From Amycolatopsis azurea DSM 43854 (GTDB lineage: Bacteria > Actinomycetota > Actinomycetes > Mycobacteriales > Pseudonocardiaceae), in NCBI RefSeq assembly GCF_001995215.1, contig NZ_MUXN01000034.1, forward strand, positions 1-43,104: a DNA stretch of 43,104 bases, given 5' to 3'. Positions 9,644 through 16,612 of this stretch are shown here, piece by piece (within the stretch, counting starts at the first letter, position 1; every line of letters starts with the position of its first letter). Under the pieces are notes generated by a model. That model had not been told where the DNA came from. It was given only the letters and a program-made list of their open reading frames with translations, and made no database searches. Both the position numbers and the translations under genes were made by a program.

Positions 9644-10800
9644 GACGAGTACGCGCTGTTCTCTTCGACGTACGCGTGCGAGAGGTCGGTCGTGTAGATC
9701 GTCGACTCCCCTTCGCCGAGACCGAGGTCGACGACGATCTTGATGTCCCGGCCCGAGAGGTCCGCCTCGGAGCGGTCGGCCGCCGGGGTCCCCTTGGCGA
9801 ACAGGGTGACGCCGTTGATCGCGATGGCGACCTTCTCCGGGTCGATCTCCGCGGGCACCCGGCCCAGCGCCATGGCGATGCGGCCCCAGTTCGGGTCCGA
9901 ACCGAACAACGCGGTCTTGACCAGGTTGTCCTCGGCGATCGTCCGGCCGACGGCGATGGCGTCCGCCTCGTTCGCCGCGCCGGTGACCGTGACGTCGACG
10001 TACTTGGTCGCGCCTTCGGAGTCCGCGCGCAGTTGCAGGACGAGGTCGAGGCTGACGGCGGTGAGCAGCTCGGTCAGTTCGGCCTCGGTCGGTTCGACGC
10101 CGCTGGCGCCGGAGGCGAGGACGAGCACGGTGTCGTTGGTGGAGGTGCCGCCGTCGACGTCGAGCCTGTCGAAGGTGACCCCGGTGGCGGCACGCAGCGC
10201 CCTGTCGAGGACTTCGGGCGTGACGACGGCGTCGGTGGTGAGGACGGACAGCATCGTCGCGAGGTTCGGGGCGAGCATGCCCGCGCCCTTGGCGAACCCG
10301 CCGACGCTCCAGCCGCTGTCGTGCGACGCGGCCGCTTGCTTCGGCTTGCTGTCGGTGGTCATGACCGCGGTGGCGGCGTTGAGGTCGGCCTCGGCACCCG
10401 TGCCGAGCTGCGTGAAGGCGCTGTCGACGCCGGAAAGCAGCGCGTCCATCGGCAGCCGCTCACCGATCAGGCCGGTCGAGCAGACGGCGACCTCGATCGC
10501 GCCCGCCTCGAAGAGCCCGGCGACCTTCTCGGCGGTCTGGTGGGTGTCCTGGAAACCGCCGGGGCCGGTGGCGGCGTTCGCGCCGCCGGAGTTGAGGACG
10601 ACGGCCTTCAGGCGTTGCTGCTTGAGCACTTCCTGCGACCAGAGGACGGGCGCGGCCTTGATCACGTTGCGGGTGAACACGCCGGCCGCGACCTGCGACG
10701 GCCCGTCGTTGACGACGAGCGCGAGGTCGAGCTTGCCCTCGGCCTTGATCCCGGCGGCGACGCCCGCCGCGCGGAATCCCTTCGGCTGGGTGACGGTCAC
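9640..10800 (-). CDS. argJ: Bifunctional glutamate N-acetyltransferase/ornithine acetyltransferase
   Basis: Recycles the acetyl group from N-acetylornithine to glutamate, and in bifunctional members also uses acetyl-CoA. Length is 386 residues. The autocleavage site is visible in KGAGMLAPNLATML, where the Thr becomes the new N-terminal nucleophile of the beta chain. The late block GSDPNWGRI is also diagnostic. The GTG at 10800 overlaps the argC stop as GTGA. With argJ present and no argE in the operon, this is the cyclic pathway. Confidence 0.97.
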   Translation of the reverse strand: MTVTQPKGFRAAGVAAGIKAEGKLDLALVVNDGPSQVAAGVFTRNVIKAAPVLWSQEVLKQQRLKAVVLNSGGANAATGPGGFQDTHQTAEKVAGLFEAGAIEVAVCSTGLIGERLPMDALLSGVDSAFTQLGTGAEADLNAATAVMTTDSKPKQAAASHDSGWSVGGFAKGAGMLAPNLATMLSVLTTDAVVTPEVLDRALRAATGVTFDRLDVDGGTSTNDTVLVLASGASGVEPTEAELTELLTAVSLDLVLQLRADSEGATKYVDVTVTGAANEADAIAVGRTIAEDNLVKTALFGSDPNWGRIAMALGRVPAEIDPEKVAIAINGVTLFAKGTPAADRSEADLSGRDIKIVVDLGLGEGESTIYTTDLSHAYVEENSAYSS

Positions 10801-11825
10801 GGAGCCACTCCTACGGTCGGAAGTCCGGTGGTTTCGGGGAGGCCGAGTGCGATGTTCATCGACTGGACGGCGCCTCCCGCGGTGCCCTTGGTCAGGTTGT
10901 CGATGGCCGCGACCACGATCAGGCGCCGGGTGTCGGCGTCGACGGTGACCTGCAGCTGGACGTTGTTCGAGCCGACCACCGAAGCCGACGACGGCCACCG
11001 GCCCGGAGGCAGCAGCTGGACGAACGGCTCGGTGGCGTACGCCTTTTCGTAGAGCTCGTGGGCGCCGTCGGCGTCCAGGTCGGACTTGAGGGCGGCGCTC
11101 GCGGTGGTGAGGATCCCTCGCGGCATCGGGGCCAGCACGGGGGTGAACGAGACCTTGACCCGTTCTCCCGCGACCGCCGAGAGGTTCTGCGCGAACTCGG
11201 GAGTGTGCCGGTGCGCACCGCCGACACCGTACGCGGTGGCCGAACCCATCACCTCCGAACCGAGCAGGTTCGGCTTGAGGCTCTTGCCCGCACCCGAGGT
11301 CCCGGTCACGGCGACGACGTTGATCTCCGGCTCGACCAGGCCCGCGGCCAGCGCCGGAGCGAGGGCGATCGAACCGCCGGTCGGGAAGCAGCCGGGGACC
11401 GCGATGCGCTTGGTCCCGGCGAGGCGCTCGCGGGCGCCCGGGAGTTCGGGAAGCCCGTACGGCCATTGCCCGGCGTGGTCGCCGCCGTACCAGCGCTGCC
11501 AGTCGGCCGCGTCGGAGAGGCGGTGGTCCGCGCCGAGGTCGACCACCAGGACGTCCGGGCCCAGCTGGGCCGCGATGGCGCCGGAGTGACCGTGCGGCAG
11601 CGCGAGGAAGACGACGTCGTGCCCGGCCAGGGTCTCCGGGGTCGTCTCCAGGAGGACGCGGTCCGCCAGCGGCGCGAGGTGCGGCTGGTGCTGGACGAGC
11701 GGCGTCCCCGCGGAGCTGGCCGCGGTGAGCGCACCGATCTGGACTTCGGGGTGGGTCAGCAGCAGGCGCAGGAGTTCGCCACCCGCGTACCCGCTGGCTC
11801 CGGCCACCGCGATCTTCACCGTCAT
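10797..11825 (-). CDS. argC: N-acetyl-gamma-glutamyl-phosphate reductase
   Basis: NADPH-dependent reduction of acetylglutamyl phosphate to the semialdehyde. Length is 342 residues. It has an N-terminal Rossmann motif (VAGASGYAGGELLRLL), the catalytic cysteine in VPGCFPTG, and a catalytic histidine in AHRHTPE. Two in-frame ATGs exist at 11831 and 11825. The second is chosen because a good promoter places the transcript start exactly on it and no Shine-Dalgarno is present. It is the first gene of the arg operon. Confidence 0.95.
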   Translation of the reverse strand: MTVKIAVAGASGYAGGELLRLLLTHPEVQIGALTAASSAGTPLVQHQPHLAPLADRVLLETTPETLAGHDVVFLALPHGHSGAIAAQLGPDVLVVDLGADHRLSDAADWQRWYGGDHAGQWPYGLPELPGARERLAGTKRIAVPGCFPTGGSIALAPALAAGLVEPEINVVAVTGTSGAGKSLKPNLLGSEVMGSATAYGVGGAHRHTPEFAQNLSAVAGERVKVSFTPVLAPMPRGILTTASAALKSDLDADGAHELYEKAYATEPFVQLLPPGRWPSSASVVGSNNVQLQVTVDADTRRLIVVAAIDNLTKGTAGGAVQSMNIALGLPETTGLPTVGVAP

Positions 11826-11861
11826 ACGCATGATTATGCACCGCCGTGCAAGTTCAATCAA
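11825..11861 (-). promoter_or_regulatory. arg operon promoter with ArgR box, predicted leaderless
   Basis: Minus strand: -35 TTGATT (11861-11856), 17-base spacer, -10 CATAAT (11838-11833), then seven bases to the ATG of argC. The palindrome GCAT-AATC-ATGC (11839-11828) overlaps the -10 and matches the general form of ARG boxes (TGCAT...ATGC). Repression by the operon's own ArgR is the expected consequence; binding is inferred. Confidence 0.75.
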
Positions 11862-11927
11862 ACGAAGGTCGCGTGGCTCACCCGAAATAGGCCATCCAGT
11901 GTCCCTTGTCCGGGGCATCCTTGCGGT

Positions 11928-12893
11928 ATGACGGACACGCCCGCCCGGCTGCTCAGCCTGCTGTCGCTCCTGCAGACCCCTCGCGAGTGGCCTGGCAGCG
12001 AGCTCGCCGAACGGCTGGAGGTCAGCCCTCGGACCATCCGCCGCGACATCGACAGGCTGCGCGAACTCGGTTACCCGGTCGAGGCGTCGCGAGGCTCCGA
12101 AGGCGGCTACCGGCTGGGCGCGGGCGCGGCGATGCCACCGCTGCTGCTCGACGACGAGGAGGCCGTCGCGATCGCGGTCGGTCTCCGGAGCGCCGCCGGG
12201 CAGGCGATCTCGGGTATCGAGGAGTCCTCGGTGCGGGCACTCGCGAAACTCGAGCAGGTCCTGCCCTCGCGACTGCGTTATCGCGTCGGCGCGCTGGGCG
12301 CCGCGACCGTGCCGCTCCCCGGCACCGGCCCCGCGGTGGACCCGGAACACCTCACCGTCTTCGCGGGCGCGATCGCCAACACCGAGCGGACGCGGTTCGC
12401 CTACCGGGCCGGCCACGGGACCGAATCCCGGCGGCACGTCGAACCGCACCGGCTCGTCTCGGCCAGGCACCGCTGGTACCTGCTCGGCTACGACCTCGAC
12501 CGGGACGACTGGCGGATCTTCCGCGCGGACCGGATCTCCGAACCGCGAGCCACCGGCGGCCGGGCGGCACCCAGACAGCCACCCGCCGAAGACGTGGCGG
12601 CCTATGTCACCGACAAGATGTACAGCCTCCTTCCCACTTATCGCGCACGCGTGACCCTGCACGCGCCGATGAGCCAGGTCGTCCCCGCGATCGGGGACAA
12701 CGTCGGCGAACTCGAACCGGTCGACGACGAGACCTGTGTCCTGAACGCGGGCACGGACACCCTGGACTGGCTCGCGTTCCGGATCCTCGGCCTCGGCTGC
12801 GAATTCACCGTGCACGAACCGCCGGAACTGATCGGCCACCTCCGGGAGATGGCCGCGCGGGCCGACCGCGGCACGAGGTCCACAGTGGACTGA
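11928..12893 (+). CDS. HTH/WYL-domain transcriptional regulator
   Basis: A 321-residue regulator. The N-terminal HTH spans about residues 8-60 (SELAERLEVSPRTIRRDIDRLRELGYPVEASRGSEGGY). A WYL-type ligand-sensing domain follows in the middle (VEPHRLVSARHRWYLLGYDLDRDDWRIFRADRI), and a C-terminal WCX-like region closes the protein. It is divergent from argC, but nothing in the sequence ties it to arginine. There is no Shine-Dalgarno; CATCCT lies six bases before the ATG, so the message may be leaderless. Such proteins often act on a neighbouring gene or respond to nucleic-acid ligands. Confidence 0.92.
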   Translation: MTDTPARLLSLLSLLQTPREWPGSELAERLEVSPRTIRRDIDRLRELGYPVEASRGSEGGYRLGAGAAMPPLLLDDEEAVAIAVGLRSAAGQAISGIEESSVRALAKLEQVLPSRLRYRVGALGAATVPLPGTGPAVDPEHLTVFAGAIANTERTRFAYRAGHGTESRRHVEPHRLVSARHRWYLLGYDLDRDDWRIFRADRISEPRATGGRAAPRQPPAEDVAAYVTDKMYSLLPTYRARVTLHAPMSQVVPAIGDNVGELEPVDDETCVLNAGTDTLDWLAFRILGLGCEFTVHEPPELIGHLREMAARADRGTRSTVD

Positions 12894-12894
12894 C

Positions 12895-12930
12895 GGCGGC
12901 TGCGAAGACCGGTCGGCCCTCGCAGCCGCC
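12895..12930. terminator. Bidirectional terminator hairpin between convergent genes
   Basis: Perfect 11-base arms GGCGGCTGCGA (12895-12905) and TCGCAGCCGCC (12920-12930). It starts two bases after the WYL-regulator stop and ends five bases before the stop of the convergent HTH gene. Confidence 0.8.
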
Positions 12931-12935
12931 TGGAT

Positions 12936-13430
12936 TCAGCCGAGTTCACCTCCCTCTCGCCTGCTCGGCGGGATCGGGAGGTACGCGCCGCGGCGCTCCG
13001 GGTCGCAGCCGACCCTGGGCAGCCGGGCCCGGATCCCGCCCGGCGTCCGCTCGAACCGCCGCGCGATCTCCTCGACGCTTTCCCCGGACAGCCAACGGCT
13101 TTCCAGTTCCGCGTCCAGCTCGTCGGACCACGGCAGGCCCTGATGCGCGGGTCGGTCGGCCGATCTTCGGCGGCCGTTGCGACCGGTTCCCCGGCCGGCG
13201 AACGCCATCAGGGTGTCGGAAAGGACGGTCGCCAGGGCCGGTACGGCCTCGGCGTCGATGTCGAGCCTGCCTTCGGCGACAGGCTCCTCCTGCGGTCCGG
13301 CTCCGCCGACCATGACGGTCACCCAGCGGTCTTCCCCGGCCGCGCCGCCACCCTCACGGGCGGCGACCTCGATGCGATAAACGGTGTCCTGCACGCGGAT
13401 CTCGGTCCGGTGCTCTTCGACGATGGTCAT
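12936..13430 (-). CDS. Small HTH-domain protein of unknown function
   Basis: 164 residues. The N-terminal 85 residues (MTIVEEHRTEIRVQDTVYRI... onward) match no family I recognise; they look like a beta-rich domain with a glycine-rich loop. Residues about 113-160 form a Myb/HTH-like segment: PWSDELDAELESRWLSGESV is followed by a helix that ends in GGIRARLPRVG, a pattern used for DNA binding. The ATG at 13430 has no ribosome site, but TAGCGT lies seven bases upstream, suggesting a leaderless transcript. It could be a small DNA-binding regulator. Confidence 0.72.
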   Translation of the reverse strand: MTIVEEHRTEIRVQDTVYRIEVAAREGGGAAGEDRWVTVMVGGAGPQEEPVAEGRLDIDAEAVPALATVLSDTLMAFAGRGTGRNGRRRSADRPAHQGLPWSDELDAELESRWLSGESVEEIARRFERTPGGIRARLPRVGCDPERRGAYLPIPPSRREGGELG

Positions 13431-13636
13431 GCCGGGGACGCTAACGGGCGGCCCCGACAATTCCCCGGCACTGCGATGGGGATTCGGCCCGGGGCGGTGG
13501 ATGACCGGTACTTTCCTGGCTTTTCGGGACGAGAGGGTGCCGGTCATGGCCGGTGGGCCATCGCATTCAGAGGACTATTGACGGGTGAGGCAAACATGGT
13601 GTGTTCAGTCGCCCGCCCGCACACCGACCTCGGGTG
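13431..13636. other. Gene-free stretch before the palindrome cluster
   Basis: I find no supportable gene. The only structure noted is the motif GTGAGGCAAACATGG near 13585, which resembles GGTAAGGCAAACGTG near 42612, another gene-free stretch next to a palindrome. It may be a shared flank of these elements. Confidence 0.4.
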
Positions 13637-13687
13637 TTGCGAAAGCCACTTCCGCAACGTTGAAGGTTGCGAAAGTGGCTTTCGCAA
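13637..13687. repeat. Palindrome with 22-base arms (TTGCGAAAG type)
   Basis: Arms 13637-13658 and 13666-13687 pair with one mismatch. They begin TTGCGAAAGCCACTT and end AAGTGGCTTTCGCAA. It is different in sequence from the TGAAGG family but similar in architecture, and is one of five palindromes in about 480 bases. Confidence 0.85.
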
Positions 13688-13728
13688 CGCTTCCCCTTCA
13701 CCGGGCTGATCGCCACCGAACACCGGCC

Positions 13729-13777
13729 CGTGAAGGCCTCCTTGAGGGACCCAGAGTCCCTCAAGGAGGCCTTCACG
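13729..13777. repeat. Intergenic palindrome, TGAAGG family (copy 2)
   Basis: Perfect 22-base arms at 13729-13750 and 13756-13777 around a five-base loop. They open with CGTGAAGGCCTCCTTGAGGG. It keeps the TGAAGG/CCTTCA ends but has a different, fully compensated core (CCTCCTTGAGGGAC). Unlike most other copies it is not next to a stop codon. Confidence 0.88.
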
Positions 13778-13867
13778 GACTTGGCACCGACAGGACACCT
13801 TTGCCCTTCTGCTCATTAAATGCGCGAGCTGGGATCCCGGCCGGACTTCTGACTTGCGGAACATGGC

Positions 13868-13914
13868 GTGAAGGTCGAGTTTCCTCGGCTGAGCCGAAGG
13901 AAAGGGACCTTCAC
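13868..13914. repeat. Intergenic palindrome, TGAAGG family (copy 3, imperfect)
   Basis: Ends GTGAAGGTC and GACCTTCAC pair, and an inner TTTCCTCGGCT pairs with AGCCGAaGGAAA apart from one bulge. This looks like a partly decayed member of the family. Confidence 0.75.
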
Positions 13915-13994
13915 CTGAAACCGTTGTGACTGCCGGTGCTGCTGAGGTGACTGCTGGCCCCGCCCTGTCCCTCGCGCGACTGCCCGCGATCGAT

Positions 13995-14047
13995 GTCCCC
14001 AATGTGGCATTGGAGGCGCTCAACGTCCCCAATGCCACATTGGGGAC
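13995..14047. repeat. Three-armed palindrome (GTCCCCAATG type)
   Basis: Perfect 19-base arms 13995-14013 and 14029-14047. In addition GTCCCCAAT recurs at 14025 and pairs with the same right arm, so GTCCCCAAT-gccac-ATTGGGGAC (14025-14047) is a hairpin on its own. Two left arms therefore compete for one right arm. Confidence 0.82.
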
Positions 14048-14088
14048 ACGGCTCCCTCAGCAGCTGGCCTGGCCCTGAGGAAAAGGAA

Positions 14089-14120
14089 ATGCCCCGGTCC
14101 GGGAAACCGGACCGGGGCAT
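14089..14120 (-). terminator. Intrinsic terminator of the aminopeptidase gene
   Basis: Perfect 14-base stem (ATGCCCCGGTCCGG and its complement) with a four-base loop. On the minus strand it is followed by the T-rich run TTTCCTTTTCC. It lies 24 bases past the stop at 14145. Confidence 0.85.
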
Positions 14121-14144
14121 CGAAGCGTCCCGAAAGCGACGGAC

Positions 14145-15734
14145 TCAGAAAGGCAGCGCCTGAGCCAGCGCCTCCTTTTTCACTTCAGCCACGGAAGACG
14201 GCACGTCCGACTTCTTCGTGCCGGCAGCGGCACCGGCCGGAACCGGCGGCGGGACCGGGGTGCACTGCACGTCCGAACCGTTGCCCGGCTTGCGCACGGG
14301 CAGCTTCCCGGTCAGCAGGTAGTCCGCGATCTTGTCGTCCACACAGGACACACCGGACAGCGAACCCGAGTGCGTCGTGCCACCGGGGGCGCTGATCAGG
14401 CTGGAGTTCGGGTAGCGCTTGCGGACCTCGAGGCTGCCGGGGTACGGCGTCGCGGCGTCGTTCTCCTCGTTGACCAGCAGGATGCCCGGGACCTTGCTCC
14501 CGTCGATCTCCACCGGCTTGCCCGGCTTCGCGGGCCAGTCGATGCACGGCGCGTTGAACCAGGCGTTGCCCCAGGTTTCGAACGGAGCACGGAAGTGGGT
14601 GACCCAGTTGTCGAACTTCCAGCGGTTCCAGCTCTGCGGCCACGCCACGTCGGTGCACTGCACGGCCGCGTACACCGCGTACCCGTTGTCCTCACCCGGC
14701 GGGTTGGAGTTGTCGTACAGGCCCTTCAGGGTCTGCCAGTCACCCTTGTGGACCCAGCCCGAGAACGCGTTCGCCATGTCCTCCCAGCCGAACACGTAGT
14801 AGCCGGCCTGCAAGAAGATGTCCGTCCACTCGGAACCGCCGATGACGCCGCCCGCGGGCTTGTCGTACAGCTTCTTCTGCTCGCCGTACCACAGCTTCTC
14901 GACCGCGGACGCGGTCTTGCCGAGGTGGTAGACGTCGTCGTACTTCGCGAGCCAGCCGAAGTAGGTCTTGATGTTCTTGTCGAAGGCGATGTCCTGGTTC
15001 AGGTTCGCCTTGTACCAGACGTCGCGCGGGTCGACCGTGCCGTCGAACACCATCCGCCGCACATTCTGCGGGAACAGCGTGCTGTAGACCTGGCCGAGGT
15101 AGGTGCCGTAGGAGAAGCCGTAGTAGTTGATCTGCTTCTCGCCCAGCGCCTTGCGCAGGCTGTCGACGTCCTTCGCCACATCGATGGTCTTGATGTGGTC
15201 GAGGATCGCGCCGTTCTTGGCGCACGCCTTCGCGTAGCCCTTCGCCTTCTCACGCCACGCCGCCTCGATGGCGCGGGTGGTCGGCACGTACTGCGGGCGG
15301 TTGTAGGAGGCGTAGTTCCCGTCGCAGGTCAGCGACGGCTTGCTCTCCCCCACACCGCGCGGGTCGAAGCCGATCCAGTCGTACTCCTCACCCGCCTTCT
15401 TGGGGACGGCCCGGCCGAGGGTCGACAGGCCGAGACCGGAGCCACCGGGACCACCCGGGTTGACGATCATGACGCCCTGCGACTGCGCGGACTTGTGCTT
15501 GACCCGCGAGACGGCGATCGAGATCTTCTCCCCGCCCGGCTTCGCGTAGTCCAGCGGGACTTCGAGGAAGCCGCATTCCGCGCCGGCCTTGACCAGGCTC
15601 GGGCGGGTGCAGGCTCCCCAGGAGATGGGCTTCGGATCGAAGTCCGACGCCGAGGCGGCCGTGGCGGAGGGAGCGAGCGCCATGGTGCCGACGCCGATCC
15701 CCGCGACCGCCAGGGCGGCAACGAATTTCTTCAC
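14145..15734 (-). CDS. Secreted alpha/beta hydrolase, tripeptidyl aminopeptidase-like (S33)
   Basis: Exported serine peptidase of 529 residues. A Sec signal peptide (MKKFVAALAVAGIGVGTMAL, cleavage near ATA|AS at 26-27) is clear. The nucleophile elbow is YGFSYGTYLG, the catalytic aspartate lies in NEENDAATPY and the histidine in GGTTHSG. The family (Streptomyces Tap/SlpD type) removes tripeptides from extracellular proteins; NPGGPGGSG is the oxyanion-region block. The start is GTG with AAGGAA upstream. It is divergent from the AlkD-like gene. Confidence 0.93.
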   Translation of the reverse strand: MKKFVAALAVAGIGVGTMALAPSATAASASDFDPKPISWGACTRPSLVKAGAECGFLEVPLDYAKPGGEKISIAVSRVKHKSAQSQGVMIVNPGGPGGSGLGLSTLGRAVPKKAGEEYDWIGFDPRGVGESKPSLTCDGNYASYNRPQYVPTTRAIEAAWREKAKGYAKACAKNGAILDHIKTIDVAKDVDSLRKALGEKQINYYGFSYGTYLGQVYSTLFPQNVRRMVFDGTVDPRDVWYKANLNQDIAFDKNIKTYFGWLAKYDDVYHLGKTASAVEKLWYGEQKKLYDKPAGGVIGGSEWTDIFLQAGYYVFGWEDMANAFSGWVHKGDWQTLKGLYDNSNPPGEDNGYAVYAAVQCTDVAWPQSWNRWKFDNWVTHFRAPFETWGNAWFNAPCIDWPAKPGKPVEIDGSKVPGILLVNEENDAATPYPGSLEVRKRYPNSSLISAPGGTTHSGSLSGVSCVDDKIADYLLTGKLPVRKPGNGSDVQCTPVPPPVPAGAAAGTKKSDVPSSVAEVKKEALAQALPF

Positions 15735-15919
15735 TGTGTTCCTTTTCGTCCGCGTTCGACCCGGTCGGGCCGAAGCTACCGAGAACCGGCTTCAATCTCG
15801 CTGACCGACACGTTGACCGCCATCCCTCTTTAGTCGGTATCCGAACCTCGATCCGGGCATATCAGTCTTGTCGGTCCCCTGTCGTACGCTCGCGGCGCCC
15901 ACTGGGGAAAGGAGAACGC

Positions 15920-16612
15920 GTGGACGAGGTGAAAAGCCTGGTTTCGGCGGTTCGCAACGGTTTGGCCGCGCTGGCCGATCCGGAGAAGGCGCCTTCGATG
16001 CAGGCGTACATGAAGTCAAAAATGCCGTTCCGCGGTGTCGCGTCACCGGCTCGGGCCGCCTTGCTGCAAAAGGTCTACGCCGAGCATTCGCTACCTGATC
16101 GAGTGAGTTTCTCGACCGCCGTGCTCACCTTGTGGCGTGAGGCGAGCTTCCGTGAAGAGCGCTACGCGGCGATCGCCCTTTCCGGACACCGCGCCTACGA
16201 CCGCTGGCAGGACGGCGATCTGCTCGGCCTGTACGAGGAGATGATCGTGACCGGCGCGTGGTGGGACTATGTGGACGAAGTCGCCATCCGCCGGGTCGGG
16301 CCGATCCTGCGCGCGGAACCGGAAACGCTGACCCCGCTGATGCTGACCTGGGCCTACGACGAGGACAGGTGGCGTCGCCGCACCTCGGTCATCTGCCAGG
16401 TCGGCGCCAAGGGCGGCACCGACACCGATCTGCTCACCCGTGCCGTCGAGGCGAACCTCGACGACAAGGACTTCTTCCTGCGCAAGGGAATCGGCTGGGC
16501 ACTGCGCGAATACGCGAAGACCGAGCCTGACTGGGTGCGCGCCTTCGTGGCCGCGCACCCGGCACTGTCCACTCTGTCCAGGAAGGAGGCGCTCAAGCAC
16601 CTGGGAGGTTGA
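15920..16612 (+). CDS. AlkD-like DNA alkylation repair protein
   Basis: HEAT-repeat DNA glycosylase family that removes N3/N7-alkylated purines. Length is 230 residues. Conserved aromatic/acidic positions of AlkD are recognisable: WWDYVDEVA (Trp and Asp), the arginine cluster WRRRTSVI and the tryptophan in GIGWALREY. The GTG at 15920 has AAAGGAGA five bases upstream. Its 3' end overlaps the convergent NTPase-TPR gene by 20 bases. Related proteins can also be self-protection enzymes in producers of DNA-alkylating metabolites; no such cluster is visible here. Confidence 0.92.
   Translation: MDEVKSLVSAVRNGLAALADPEKAPSMQAYMKSKMPFRGVASPARAALLQKVYAEHSLPDRVSFSTAVLTLWREASFREERYAAIALSGHRAYDRWQDGDLLGLYEEMIVTGAWWDYVDEVAIRRVGPILRAEPETLTPLMLTWAYDEDRWRRRTSVICQVGAKGGTDTDLLTRAVEANLDDKDFFLRKGIGWALREYAKTEPDWVRAFVAAHPALSTLSRKEALKHLGG

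Noticed and set aside
13637..14047. CRISPR-like or tandem repeat array
   Set aside because: The units are unlike each other, irregularly spaced and individually palindromic, with no cas genes.
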